Assembly: GCA_026391795.1 (NCBI GenBank)
Contig: JAPLDI010000049.1
Location: forward strand, 1-64,000
Source of the DNA: Bacteroidota bacterium
Lineage (GTDB): Bacteria > Bacteroidota > Bacteroidia > Bacteroidales > FEN-979
Direction: 5' to 3'
DNA: 64,000 nucleotides
A program made the translations under genes and the position numbers. Below, piece after piece: positions 33,423 through 41,317 of the stretch (position 1 is its first letter; the number at the start of each line of letters is the position of its first letter). The notes beneath the pieces are model-generated. The model was not told the DNA's origin. It did not search any database and worked only from the letters and a program-made list of their open reading frames with translations.

Positions 33423-34880
33423 TTAATTCGGAAGATCCCAGTAATCATTTGTCATGTTACCCCACGAATTGATGCTTTGCGTATCGCCCAGGTCTTTTGG
33501 GGCATACGACCGGCTCGTCAGATCGATTCTCCAGGATGGGTTGTTGTACTCCCCGATGGCGTCGGAATGAAGCAGGAAGAAATCGCTGGTTGCCATGTCC
33601 GGAGAGTAGAAAACGAATTTCTTGTTCCGTTGGGTCTGTTTCAGGGTATAGTACTGCCAGATCTCGTAGGGATATGTATTCGGTTCGGCATACTGGGTGC
33701 TGCGCGTATTTGGGGGGCCGTATTCAAGATAGACCCGGCCCCGGTCAGTCTGGTATCCTTTTTTTATCTTGGTCCCGAAATTATACTGGACCTTTTTTAC
33801 CTGCTCTTTATAGAGGAGCCAGGCGTGTTCAGGGTTTTCTTTTTCCCTCCGCTCCCAGAAATTGTAAAAATAATCCTGCAGCCTTTGCACGTCAGTCGAT
33901 TTCAAGGCATTTCTCATGTAAGAGCGTTCTAGTCCGCTGGAAATTGGGAATGTACAACTGATAAATTCCTTGAGCGTGTCCAGCCTGGTCATCTTTTCAA
34001 CAAAGGTGTGTGCACTTGAAGATGTGAACATCTCCTCAAAGGAGGGTTTTGCGTTGGGATTGGAACGCTTGATGAATAAAGTCTGTGAAGCAATCACCAG
34101 GTTTTTCTGATCTCTTGCTTCGACTACAAGGTTGTAGTTCCCGGAGGGGAGATTTTCGATGTTGAACTCCGACAGAATTACGTTTACAGGTTTGGCAACC
34201 TCTGTCTTCACCCGTGCAAATTCATTGAACTTCATCTGGTTCTCAAAGCTCTCGATAAAGTAGCTTAAAATGAATTTTTGTCCGGGTGCAAGTATCTTGT
34301 CCATATTGTACAGTTCGCAATAAAAGATCATCCGGTTATCTTTGGGCGGATAATAGTTATAAACATAAGGAACAAGGTCGTACCCGCTTTTTGTAATGGT
34401 CTTCTGCGATTCACTTTTCGAATAGGAATCTACCAGTTGAATCCCTGAAAAAGATGGTTTTTCGGCAGGAAAATCAACGGTCACGGCCTGGGCGAAAGGA
34501 TTCGGTTTGCCGGGATTATTCTTGTCGCTAATCTGCAGTTCAAAATCGTAGGATCCGTTTGGCACAAGAAACCTCTGTTCATCCAGGAACTCAAAGGTAT
34601 TCTTCGTGGTATCGTCGATCTCGGGACTGTTCAGTTCATATTTCTTAAATGCCTTGATGACGGCAGTTTGTTTGAAGGTCATCAGGACATTGACAGTAGC
34701 CTGGAATTTTCCGTTGTCCTTTTTCAGGTACTTCACACTGTTGCCTGCAACAGTCAGATAGGTCTCAATATACGGGCCTTCCGGAGAATTGAACGTGGAA
34801 TAGGTCATAAATGCCCATAAATTTTTTGCTTCCGACAGGAATGGAAGTAAAAGGATCGAAAGAAGGAGGATCTTTCTCAT
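33423..34880 (-). CDS. GWxTD domain protein
   Basis: 485 residues with a signal peptide (RKILLLSILLLPFLSEA). The C-terminal third holds the GWxTD-type region: a long helix with FWERREKENPEHAW, then TDRGRVYLEYGPPNTR and YEIWQYY. The middle is beta-rich, with several NIENLPSGNYNLVVEARD-like strands. The domain is common in secreted Bacteroidota and Acidobacteriota proteins. The function is unknown. A TATATTTG -7 box lies 48 bp upstream. Confidence 0.82.
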   Translation of the reverse strand: MRKILLLSILLLPFLSEAKNLWAFMTYSTFNSPEGPYIETYLTVAGNSVKYLKKDNGKFQATVNVLMTFKQTAVIKAFKKYELNSPEIDDTTKNTFEFLDEQRFLVPNGSYDFELQISDKNNPGKPNPFAQAVTVDFPAEKPSFSGIQLVDSYSKSESQKTITKSGYDLVPYVYNYYPPKDNRMIFYCELYNMDKILAPGQKFILSYFIESFENQMKFNEFARVKTEVAKPVNVILSEFNIENLPSGNYNLVVEARDQKNLVIASQTLFIKRSNPNAKPSFEEMFTSSSAHTFVEKMTRLDTLKEFISCTFPISSGLERSYMRNALKSTDVQRLQDYFYNFWERREKENPEHAWLLYKEQVKKVQYNFGTKIKKGYQTDRGRVYLEYGPPNTRSTQYAEPNTYPYEIWQYYTLKQTQRNKKFVFYSPDMATSDFFLLHSDAIGEYNNPSWRIDLTSRSYAPKDLGDTQSINSWGNMTNDYWDLPN

Positions 34881-34927
34881 AGCAGCAGGTTTTTACAGAA
34901 ACGGAAAAATAGCGTTTTTATGATGTA

Positions 34928-34935
34928 CAAATATA
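34928..34935 (-). promoter_or_regulatory. -7 box for GWxTD gene
   Basis: TATATTTG on the minus strand, 48 bp before the start codon. Confidence 0.4.
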
Positions 34936-35040
34936 TTGATTTCTCAGGGAAATGGCAATTTTATTCGGTGAAAGCCCAGGCAGGAGAGATGAGTCAAGAA
35001 TTTGCGAGGGTGTTCTTTTTAACCGGTGAAGAGTGAGGAT

Positions 35041-35637
35041 TCATTTTTCATTCTTCCTTTTTACCTCCTGATGCCGGAAACAATGAACCATGTGGTCGTT
35101 TACCATTCCGGCTGCCTGCATATAAGAATAACAGATGGTTGATCCTACAAACTTGAATCCTCTTCTGATCAGGTCCCTGCTCATCGCATCCGATTCTTTG
35201 GATGTGACCGGAATGTCGCCGAGTCTTTTCCATTTATTGTGAATCGTTCGTCCTCCTGTGAATTGCCAGATGTAAGCATCAAACGACCCAAACTCCTTTC
35301 TGATTTCAAGGAAGAGGGATGCATTCAGGATGGAGGCATTGATTTTTGCCTTGTTGCGGATGATACCGGCATCCTGCAGCAGTGCGTCTTTCTTCACCTG
35401 GCCGTACCCGGCAATTTTCCTGAAATCGAACTGGTCAAATGCCTTCCTGAAATTTTCTCTTTTATGGAGAACGGTTCTCCAGCTTAACCCTGCCTGGAAA
35501 CAGTCGAGCAGGATAAACTCGAAATGCTTTCTGTCATCGTGAACAGGATTCCCCCATTCACGGTCATGATAATCAATCATGAGCGGATCACCCGATGGCC
35601 ACTCGCAGGAAGATGAACTGGCAGCTTGACTTTTCAT
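35041..35637 (-). CDS. tag: DNA-3-methyladenine glycosylase I
   Basis: Removes 3-methyladenine from alkylated DNA. 198 residues from the ATG at 35637. Family blocks: CEWPSGDPLMIDYHDREWG, FEFILLDCFQAGLSW and GFKFVGSTICYSYMQAAGMVNDH. Cysteine and histidine residues at both ends (C11, H24, and the C-terminal HMVHCFRH) match the zinc site of Tag. An in-frame start at 35712 would add a tail unlike the family. Short 7- and 8-bp direct repeats lie just upstream. Confidence 0.94.
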   Translation of the reverse strand: MKSQAASSSSCEWPSGDPLMIDYHDREWGNPVHDDRKHFEFILLDCFQAGLSWRTVLHKRENFRKAFDQFDFRKIAGYGQVKKDALLQDAGIIRNKAKINASILNASLFLEIRKEFGSFDAYIWQFTGGRTIHNKWKRLGDIPVTSKESDAMSRDLIRRGFKFVGSTICYSYMQAAGMVNDHMVHCFRHQEVKRKNEK

Positions 35638-35732
35638 GAGATAAAGGTAAGTAGAAATGAAGAATGAAGAATGGAAAATGAACGAGGCACGGTAAGAAAG
35701 TAACAAAGTCACAAAGTAGCAGTAACCTTAAT

Positions 35733-35789
35733 CATCCAGCATCGAGCATCCAGCATCCAGCAATCCAGCATCGAGCATCCAGCATCCTC
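35733..35789. repeat. Heptamer array (CATCCAG/CATCGAG)
   Basis: Eight units, one with an extra A (CAATCCAG). It lies between tag and the tRNA-Ser promoter and belongs to the AGCATCC family. Upstream, at 35652-35715, are shorter runs of GAAGAAT and AAAGTnAC-type units. Confidence 0.9.
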
Positions 35790-35795
35790 TTTCCT

Positions 35796-35825
35796 TTTGT
35801 ATTTCTCAAAAAAAGTGTACTTTTG
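35796..35825 (+). promoter_or_regulatory. tRNA-Ser promoter
   Basis: TTTG at 35796-35799, an 18-bp spacer, then TACTTTTG at 35818-35825, five bases before the mature tRNA 5' end. Confidence 0.65.
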
Positions 35826-35830
35826 CCGGT

Positions 35831-35917
35831 GGAGAGATGGCAGAGTGGTCGAATGCGGCGGTCTCGAAAACCGTTGATCCCTTTTGGGATCCGGGGGTTC
35901 GAATCCCCCTCTCTCCG
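35831..35917 (+). tRNA. tRNA-Ser (anticodon CGA)
   Basis: 87-nt class II tRNA. The acceptor stem GGAGAGA pairs with TCTCTCC, and the discriminator is G. The anticodon loop CTCGAAA gives CGA, reading UCG. The long variable arm (TGATCCC...GGGATCC) is diagnostic for serine. The T loop is GGTTCGAATCC. The 3' CCA is not encoded (the next bases are CAA) and must be added by the CCA enzyme. Confidence 0.96.
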
Positions 35918-35933
35918 CAACGGTCACCCCGGA

Positions 35934-36836
35934 TTATTCCCTGAAAGATTTTGGTTCGAAAACGGTAAAGATCCTGTTGATGTTGAATCCCAGGAAGATA
36001 TCGCCTTTATTCCAGCGCCCCGTCGTATTTGTGAGGAACCCTTCTTCATTTTCCCCTGTGGAATTGGTCAGGAAGATCTGGAAAACGTGACCACCTGTTT
36101 CAATGTCTACGCCAATTGAGAAAGAATCATAAACTTTGTAGGAAACAACCTGCCCGGGGAAAATATGATGGTATTCAGCATTGATGGAAACACGTTCGGA
36201 GACTTTGGCACGTCCACCTGCACCCAGGGTAAAGATGTCATTGTGATCGGCGGAAGTGGGAACCAGGTTTTTGTGCACCATCGAAGGGGTGATCTGCAAC
36301 GTCAGCCACTCATTGAATTTCCTCGCCATAAGAGCCTGGAAACAGTAGGATATTCTTGAGGTGAAATAATTTTTCCGGTCAGGAACATCCCATTTGGTCG
36401 TGTAAATGGCAGTATTTGCAAATGCAGTAAGGCTGAAAGGGAATTTCTTTCCGCCTGATTTTTGCCTCAGGATTTTGTATTTCAGGAAGCCGTCCCATGT
36501 GTTGCGGTCGGTGTTGAGACCCAATCCCAATACCAGCCGTTTGGTAATTCCGTATTCAGCCCCAAAACGAAAAGCAGCCTGTTTGAGTCCGAACAGGTTC
36601 TCATAGCCTGTGTTCATGGCACCGAAATGATGGGAGATTGTTAACAGGATGTTCCCCTGGGGTGTATTTTCGATCGACTGTCCGATCACAATGCGTGTTG
36701 TTTTAAATGCGGCCTCTGCGTATTCAACCGGAGGTTTTTTATCACGGAAAAGATTTGCAAGGGTATCCTGTGCGGGAAGCAGCGATGGAAAGATCAACAG
36801 CAGGAGAAAGAAAATAATCCGGGGATTGAGTCTCAT
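35934..36836 (-). CDS. DUF5777 family beta-barrel protein
   Basis: 300 residues with a signal peptide (RIIFFLLLLIFPSLLPA) and alternating strands ending in aromatic residues, as in a small outer-membrane barrel. The opening NTPQGNILLTISHHFGAMNTG is typical of DUF5777. The function is unknown. It is the last gene of a five-gene operon with YceI, an OB-fold protein, a haem lipoprotein and another outer-membrane protein. The gap to yceI is only 2 bp. Confidence 0.8.
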   Translation of the reverse strand: MRLNPRIIFFLLLLIFPSLLPAQDTLANLFRDKKPPVEYAEAAFKTTRIVIGQSIENTPQGNILLTISHHFGAMNTGYENLFGLKQAAFRFGAEYGITKRLVLGLGLNTDRNTWDGFLKYKILRQKSGGKKFPFSLTAFANTAIYTTKWDVPDRKNYFTSRISYCFQALMARKFNEWLTLQITPSMVHKNLVPTSADHNDIFTLGAGGRAKVSERVSINAEYHHIFPGQVVSYKVYDSFSIGVDIETGGHVFQIFLTNSTGENEEGFLTNTTGRWNKGDIFLGFNINRIFTVFEPKSFRE

Positions 36837-36838
36837 GG

Positions 36839-37396
36839 TCAGTTTTTGTTTAGTTCTGCCATTGTTGCCTCAACCGTGATTTCGATGCTTTTGGAGATGT
36901 TGTTCACCACAGTATTCGGAACCGAGATGTTATAATCGGCCAGCAGGATGCTGAACTTGGCCCTGGCAGTCACCAATCCATTCTTGATTTCAAGGGTCCC
37001 GGTTTGTTTAACCTGTCTGGTCTGTCCGTGGATTGTCAGTTTTCCTTCCACATTTGCAGGGTAAGTTCCGTCTTTTTTGAAGTTGATCTCCTGGTAGTTG
37101 GTTATTTTTCCAACAAAGGTGGCATCCGGGTATTTTGCCGACTCAAGGTAATTTTCATTGAAGTGTTCCTGCATCAGGGCTTTTTCAAAATTGAAGGATT
37201 TGATGAGCACCTTGAAGAAGAAATCACCGGTTGGTGGCATAAAGGCAACGTTCACCTGGCGGTTCACAGCTTCAATCTTTTCCAGCTTGGTCTCTGAATA
37301 AAACCGGATCATCCCGTTCTTGGTCACAAAGGCCTGAGAATACCCGCTGAAATAAAACCCAAGGAGGGTAAATACTATCCAATATTTTTTCATCAT
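36839..37396 (-). CDS. YceI family protein
   Basis: About 185 residues, exported (KKYWIVFTLLGFYFSGYSQA). The lipocalin-like YceI domain shows FYSETKLEKIEAVNRQV, NYLESAKYPDATFVGKI, VEGKLTIHGQTRQV and a final AKFSILLADYNIS. YceI proteins bind isoprenoid lipids in the periplasm. I place the start at the MMKKYW pair (37396/37393); a further in-frame start at 37435 would overlap the OB-fold gene. Confidence 0.9.
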   Translation of the reverse strand: MMKKYWIVFTLLGFYFSGYSQAFVTKNGMIRFYSETKLEKIEAVNRQVNVAFMPPTGDFFFKVLIKSFNFEKALMQEHFNENYLESAKYPDATFVGKITNYQEINFKKDGTYPANVEGKLTIHGQTRQVKQTGTLEIKNGLVTARAKFSILLADYNISVPNTVVNNISKSIEITVEATMAELNKN

Positions 37397-37416
37397 GATA
37401 AGGTTATACATTTTCG

Positions 37417-37851
37417 TTAATAAATCAGTGAACATTTTTCCATAATGACATCGGTTTCAGTTGCCCCTGTGCAATATCCCTTGATGCGGACAACTCCGTC
37501 GGACTTGAGTTTTTTTACCTCGGGACTGAATTTCTTCAACATGGTACAGCGGATGCCTTCTTCTCCGAACATTCCCTGGTTGAAAACGAAAACGGCAATG
37601 GTCATCGTATCCACACTTTCAACCCGGTTCAGCTTCCCCGAAATCTCAATTACTTTTCCATTGTAAAGTTTATGCGCATTTTGCTTGCTTGTCCTGAATT
37701 CCTTGTAAAACTTTCCGGCATCAAGGGTATAGTCAGGATTCATTTTTTCGATGTCAGGATGAGGCTTATTAACCACGAAATGAACAATAAAAAAAACTGC
37801 AGCTATTCCTGCAACGGCCAACGCCAGAACAATTTTTATCCAGAGTTTCAT
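37417..37851 (-). CDS. OB-fold (tRNA_anti-like) membrane-anchored protein
   Basis: 144 residues. An N-terminal helix (IKIVLALAVAGIAAVFFIVHFVV) anchors a periplasmic OB-fold. The YNGKVIEISGKLNRVESVD strands and C-terminal GVVRIKGYCTGATETDVIMEKC match the tRNA_anti-like family. Despite the family name, nothing suggests tRNA binding. It is the middle gene of the envelope operon. Confidence 0.75.
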   Translation of the reverse strand: MKLWIKIVLALAVAGIAAVFFIVHFVVNKPHPDIEKMNPDYTLDAGKFYKEFRTSKQNAHKLYNGKVIEISGKLNRVESVDTMTIAVFVFNQGMFGEEGIRCTMLKKFSPEVKKLKSDGVVRIKGYCTGATETDVIMEKCSLIY

Positions 37852-37861
37852 ATATTTAAGA

Positions 37862-38236
37862 TCAATTTTGAGGTGCCCCGTCGTTCACCCATTTTCTTAG
37901 TTTAGCAATCGAACAGGGATCCAGTTTTGATCCTGATTTGGGCATGGGAAAAGGGCCTGTCTGTTCAATGGAGGGGATCAGTTTGCCATTCAATGCTACT
38001 TCCTTGACACCTCCATAGGTGTCGAGTACAATGCTGCTTTGCTGGTTTCCTGTTGAATGACACACATAACAGTTGGCGCTCAGGATCGGCACGACGGTCT
38101 GCGAATAGGTTACATTCACACTGTCACATTTTTTAAAGGGATACAATGTCTCTTCCTTGTCATAATAACAGGAAGGTGACAGAAATCCCAGGGCAAGGAT
38201 AAAGAGCAGGAGGATGAGTAACGGTTTTATTTTCAT
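37862..38236 (-). CDS. Single-haem c-type lipoprotein
   Basis: 124 residues from the ATG at 38236. The signal ends in a lipobox, SPSC (C23). One haem-binding CYVCH (C56, C59, H60) lies in VVPILSANCYVCHS. GPFPMPKSGSKLDPCSIAKLRKWVNDGAP is the usual end of small Bacteroidota cytochrome-c-like lipoproteins. Probably an electron-transfer protein on the periplasmic face. Part of the five-gene envelope operon. Confidence 0.85.
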   Translation of the reverse strand: MKIKPLLILLLFILALGFLSPSCYYDKEETLYPFKKCDSVNVTYSQTVVPILSANCYVCHSTGNQQSSIVLDTYGGVKEVALNGKLIPSIEQTGPFPMPKSGSKLDPCSIAKLRKWVNDGAPQN

Positions 38237-38306
38237 TATTCTGTTTGCTAGTTGGCAGGGGATAGGGTCTTGACAATTTGTAACCGCCTGGTAAAACAAT
38301 TCTTTG

Positions 38307-38939
38307 CTATCTGTTCAGGAAAGGGTCGTATAAGGGTGATCCGAATCCATGCATACCCGGACAGCCGAAGGAATAGCCATTTGTACCCTGCGAGTACCCG
38401 AATCCTGCTTCAATGTGCATAAAATCGTTGATCTTGTACCCCACATTAAAATAGGCTCCCTGTGGAGTGGATTTGTAAAAGCGGGCATTCGGGTTATCTC
38501 CGAGGATATCGAATGTTTTATAAGCGGTTCCGGTGATTACGAGCCGGTTGCTCAACATGTATTGTCCCGACACCCAGAGGGTAGCCTGGGTGAAATTCCC
38601 GGAATAGGAGGGTCCTTCGCCGAATGAATAATAGGGTCTGTAACCAAAAAGATTCGTATTGACAACGCTGATGCCTCCGCTGATAAGAAACCTTTTGCTG
38701 ACAGGATAGGTGAGCGTAGGCGAGAGATAGGTGCTGAACCCCGATCCGTAGCCGGATGTGGTTGTGAACTGGGTTCCGGCCTGGACGCCTACATGCAGTT
38801 TATGAAGCGGGAGTGAAGTGCTCCTGCTTACATTTTCAGCTGAGGGCGGAAGAGAATCGCTGGCCGGTATTTGTGCATTTCCTTCCATAAACAGGAAGCA
38901 CAAGGGGAAGAGGATAAAGCCAGATATCCAGCGGGTCAT
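38307..38939 (-). CDS. Outer-membrane beta-barrel protein, unknown
   Basis: 210 residues from the ATG at 38939, with a signal peptide (SGFILFPLCFLFMEGNAQ). It has repeated amphipathic strands with aromatic girdles (LHVGVQAGTQF, YLSPTLTYPVSKRFLISGGI, NRLVITGTAYKTFDI), so an outer-membrane barrel is likely. I do not recognise the family. First gene of the five-gene operon. A TAAATTTG -7 box lies at 38961-38968. Confidence 0.72.
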   Translation of the reverse strand: MTRWISGFILFPLCFLFMEGNAQIPASDSLPPSAENVSRSTSLPLHKLHVGVQAGTQFTTTSGYGSGFSTYLSPTLTYPVSKRFLISGGISVVNTNLFGYRPYYSFGEGPSYSGNFTQATLWVSGQYMLSNRLVITGTAYKTFDILGDNPNARFYKSTPQGAYFNVGYKINDFMHIEAGFGYSQGTNGYSFGCPGMHGFGSPLYDPFLNR

Positions 38940-38960
38940 ATTGAAATGGATTGATGAATG

Positions 38961-38968
38961 CAAATTTA
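38961..38968 (-). promoter_or_regulatory. -7 box of the envelope operon
   Basis: TAAATTTG on the minus strand, 22 bp before the first ATG of the operon. Confidence 0.4.
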
Positions 38969-38989
38969 ACCGAATTTATGGTATCTCCT

Positions 38990-39619
38990 TCAGGTTCTCA
39001 GTGAATAAAACGTCTGCTTGTCCGTAAAAAGTATCTTTATGGTTTTCAGAAGCACAAATTTAACAAGAATGTTTTCTGCTTTCTGCCGTGAGATTTTTGC
39101 CATCCGGCAGAATCTTGAAACGGTGATTGTGGGGTTTTGTTCGAGGAATTCCAGCAGGATCTTTTCCTTTTCGGTGAATTTGAGAAAAACCCCTTTTGGC
39201 TTCCCTTCACGCTCCCATACCTTAAGCAAAACACGGTTTGCAAGCAGGTTCTGGTCAGCCACACGGATGTAGACCAGCCATTTCCCGTCTTTATGGGCTG
39301 CATAATGAGGGCGGGATTTGCTCTTCGGAACGATGATTTCAAGTACGGTCTTTGTGTTGATGGTCCATTCCTTCGACTGGAAAACAACCGGAGGCTTGCA
39401 GTACATGGTGGCAGCTCCTTCCAGCATGTAATATTCTTCATCGGACCTGACCCCGGCAATTGCGCCATTGTCCTTAACTCCGATCAGGAGACGCCCCCCA
39501 TCGGTGTTTGCAAAGGCAACCAGCGTGCGGGCAATCTTCCTGGCATCGGTGATCTCAAACTTGAAATCAAGCTTCTGATGCTCCCCTTCGGCAATAAGGT
39601 TATGAATGTGGGTGGACAT
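38990..39619 (-). CDS. AlbA_2 (Schlafen-like) ATP-binding domain protein
   Basis: 209 residues. The N-terminal AlbA_2 domain has EHQKLDFKFEITDARKIARTLVAFANTDGGRLLIGV, the standard fingerprint. The C-terminal winged helix (TVSRFCRMAKISRQKAENILVKF) suggests DNA binding. Such proteins are putative transcription regulators. It starts 22 bp after pyrI, so it may be cotranscribed with the pyrimidine genes. The downstream envelope operon is read in the same direction from its own promoter. Confidence 0.83.
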   Translation of the reverse strand: MSTHIHNLIAEGEHQKLDFKFEITDARKIARTLVAFANTDGGRLLIGVKDNGAIAGVRSDEEYYMLEGAATMYCKPPVVFQSKEWTINTKTVLEIIVPKSKSRPHYAAHKDGKWLVYIRVADQNLLANRVLLKVWEREGKPKGVFLKFTEKEKILLEFLEQNPTITVSRFCRMAKISRQKAENILVKFVLLKTIKILFTDKQTFYSLRT

Positions 39620-39641
39620 GGTTTGCCTTCCATCGGTGCAG

Positions 39642-40109
39642 TTAAGCAAATGAAATGGTATCCCTGGCTGTAATTTTTTCGCAATAGTGGCATTGAAGTT
39701 TCAGATCTTCCTTATCAATCACCGTGAACCGGGTTATTACACTTTCGTGGTTTGTGATGCAGTTCGGGTTAAAACACTTCACGATCTTCTCAACACTGTC
39801 AGGCACCTCAACCTTTTTCTTTTCCACGACTTTAAAATTTTTAATGATGATCAGTGTGGCACTGGGTGCAACCAGGGCGATCTTGTTGATCTCATCCGGC
39901 CTGAAAAATTTATTGCTGACTTTGATGATTCCTTTCTTTCCCATCTTACGGCTGTCGAGGTTTGTACCGAATGTCACCTGATCGGTAACTTCGCTGAGGT
40001 TAAGGATTTTGACAACCTGAAATACAACTTTTCCGGGAATATGGTCGATCACGGTTCCATTTTCAATGGCGGATACCACGAGTTCTTTCCTTGTTTCTTC
40101 TTTTTCCAT
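39642..40109 (-). CDS. pyrI: Aspartate carbamoyltransferase regulatory subunit
   Basis: 155 residues. The N-terminal allosteric nucleotide-binding domain includes GTVIDHIPGKVVFQVVKIL. The C-terminal zinc domain has ligands C112, C117, C140 and C143. It confers CTP/ATP control on the ATCase catalytic trimers. Usually pyrI directly follows pyrB; here 239 bp separate them, holding two 9-bp repeat arrays and a gene remnant. Confidence 0.96.
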   Translation of the reverse strand: MEKEETRKELVVSAIENGTVIDHIPGKVVFQVVKILNLSEVTDQVTFGTNLDSRKMGKKGIIKVSNKFFRPDEINKIALVAPSATLIIIKNFKVVEKKKVEVPDSVEKIVKCFNPNCITNHESVITRFTVIDKEDLKLQCHYCEKITARDTISFA

Positions 40110-40115
40110 GTCACT

Positions 40116-40195
40116 AAGTTATCAAGTTCTTAAAGTTTATCAAGTTTATAAAGTTCATAAAGTTTGTAGAGTTTGTAAAGTTCAAAAAGTTATCC
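40116..40195. repeat. 9-bp tandem array (AAGTTTATA family)
   Basis: Nine units beginning AAGTT (one unit is 8 bp), directly upstream of the pyrI start. Same family as 8941-9011 and 40322-40348, but in the opposite orientation. Confidence 0.9.
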
Positions 40196-40224
40196 GGTTA
40201 ATATGGGGTTGAACCTGCCATGGA

Positions 40225-40311
40225 TTAAAGAGCCTTTATCAGCCCGGAAAGAATTTTAGATATTTCAGTACTTTTATCAATCACAATGGATGCATTTTTC
40301 TCAATCTTCAT
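40225..40311 (-). pseudogene. C-terminal stub of a four-helix-bundle (23S rRNA IVS-type) protein
   Basis: A 28-codon minus-strand frame ends in STEISKILSGLIKAL and TAA. This strongly resembles the end of the short four-helix-bundle proteins (23S rRNA intervening-sequence family, structurally like Avd of diversity-generating retroelements). The first ~90 residues are missing. The frame reads back into the 9-bp array at 40322-40348, where units translate as Lys-Phe-Val/Ile. The identification is from memory of the family's C-terminus and needs a search. Confidence 0.4.
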
Positions 40312-40321
40312 ACCCCACTTT

Positions 40322-40348
40322 AAAAACTTTATAAACTTTACAAACTTT
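40322..40348. repeat. Short 9-bp array (ATAAACTTT)
   Basis: Three units, abutting the pyrB stop codon. It is inverted relative to 40116-40195, so the two arrays bracket the gene stub. Confidence 0.8.
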
Positions 40349-41260
40349 CTACTTCTTTACTCCCAGGATCGATGCCAGGATGGCCTGTCTGACATAAACC
40401 CCGTTGAGTGCCTGGGTGAAATAATAGGCCTGGGGATTATCATCCACATCAATGGTGATCTCGTTGACCCTGGGCAGGGGATGCAATATCCGCATGTTCG
40501 GCCTGGCCTTTTCCAGCATGGAATTCCGGAGGATATAGGAGTTTTTCACCCGTTCATACTCGATCGGATCGGAGAAACGTTCTTTCTGGATACGCGTCAT
40601 GTAGAGAATGTCGACCTTCGGGATCACATCGATGATGTCGGTGTACTGGTAATACTCAAGTTTGTTCTCTTTGATATGGATCTTTGTTGCACTGGGAAGT
40701 TTCAGCAGTTGAGGCGAAACCAGGTGAAACGTTGTATTGTAGTTCGATAATGCCATGACCAGAGAATGAACGGTTCGTCCGTATTTCAGGTCGCCGACGA
40801 ACGCGATGTTAAGGTTATCGAGCGTCCCTTGTGTTTTTCGTATGGAGTACATGTCAAGCAAGGTCTGCGTGGGATGCTGGTTGGCGCCGTCTCCTGCATT
40901 GATAACCGGTACCTCCGACACTTCGCTGGCAAAACGTGCACTGCCTTCCTTCGGGTGGCGCATCACGATGATATCGGAGTAATTGGCCACGGTCTTGATC
41001 GTATCCCGCAGCGATTCTCCTTTCTGAACGCTGGTCGAACCGGGTTCCGAAAACCCGATCACCTTGGCTCCCAACCGCGACGCAGCGCTTTCAAAACTGA
41101 GGCGCGTCCGTGTGGAAGGTTCGAAAAAGAGGGTGGCCACTACATAATCCTGGAGGATCTTCTGGGTGGGTTTTTTTTCGAATTCTTCGGCCAGATCAAG
41201 GATGTGGATTTGTTCTTCCCGGGTAAAATCGGTAATCGAGACTAAACTTTTATTTTTCAT
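40349..41260 (-). CDS. pyrB: Aspartate carbamoyltransferase catalytic subunit
   Basis: First committed step of pyrimidine synthesis, joining carbamoyl phosphate and aspartate. 303 residues from the ATG at 41260. The carbamoyl-phosphate site FFEPSTRTRLSF has S49-T50-R51-T52-R53. The block HPTQTLLDMY and the aspartate-side MRILHPLPRVNEI are present. A strong hairpin with a T-run lies about 30 bp upstream (see terminator), so expression may be attenuated. Confidence 0.96.
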   Translation of the reverse strand: MKNKSLVSITDFTREEQIHILDLAEEFEKKPTQKILQDYVVATLFFEPSTRTRLSFESAASRLGAKVIGFSEPGSTSVQKGESLRDTIKTVANYSDIIVMRHPKEGSARFASEVSEVPVINAGDGANQHPTQTLLDMYSIRKTQGTLDNLNIAFVGDLKYGRTVHSLVMALSNYNTTFHLVSPQLLKLPSATKIHIKENKLEYYQYTDIIDVIPKVDILYMTRIQKERFSDPIEYERVKNSYILRNSMLEKARPNMRILHPLPRVNEITIDVDDNPQAYYFTQALNGVYVRQAILASILGVKK

Positions 41261-41289
41261 CGGCAGGAATTTTAATGAACAGATAAAGT

Positions 41290-41317
41290 TAAAAAAAAGG
41301 GGCAAAAGCCCCTTTAC
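41290..41317 (-). terminator. Rho-independent terminator, possible pyrB attenuator
   Basis: On the minus strand AAAGGGGC and GCCCCTTT form a perfect 8-bp stem with a TTTT loop, followed by a run of T. It abuts the stop codon of the upstream P-loop gene and lies ~30 nt before the pyrB ATG. I see no -7 box between hairpin and pyrB. Confidence 0.85.

Noticed and set aside
40116-40348. Insertion sequence flanked by inverted repeats between pyrI and pyrB.
   Set aside because: The inverted arrays differ in length (nine versus three units), enclose no transposase, and the same unit occurs alone elsewhere.
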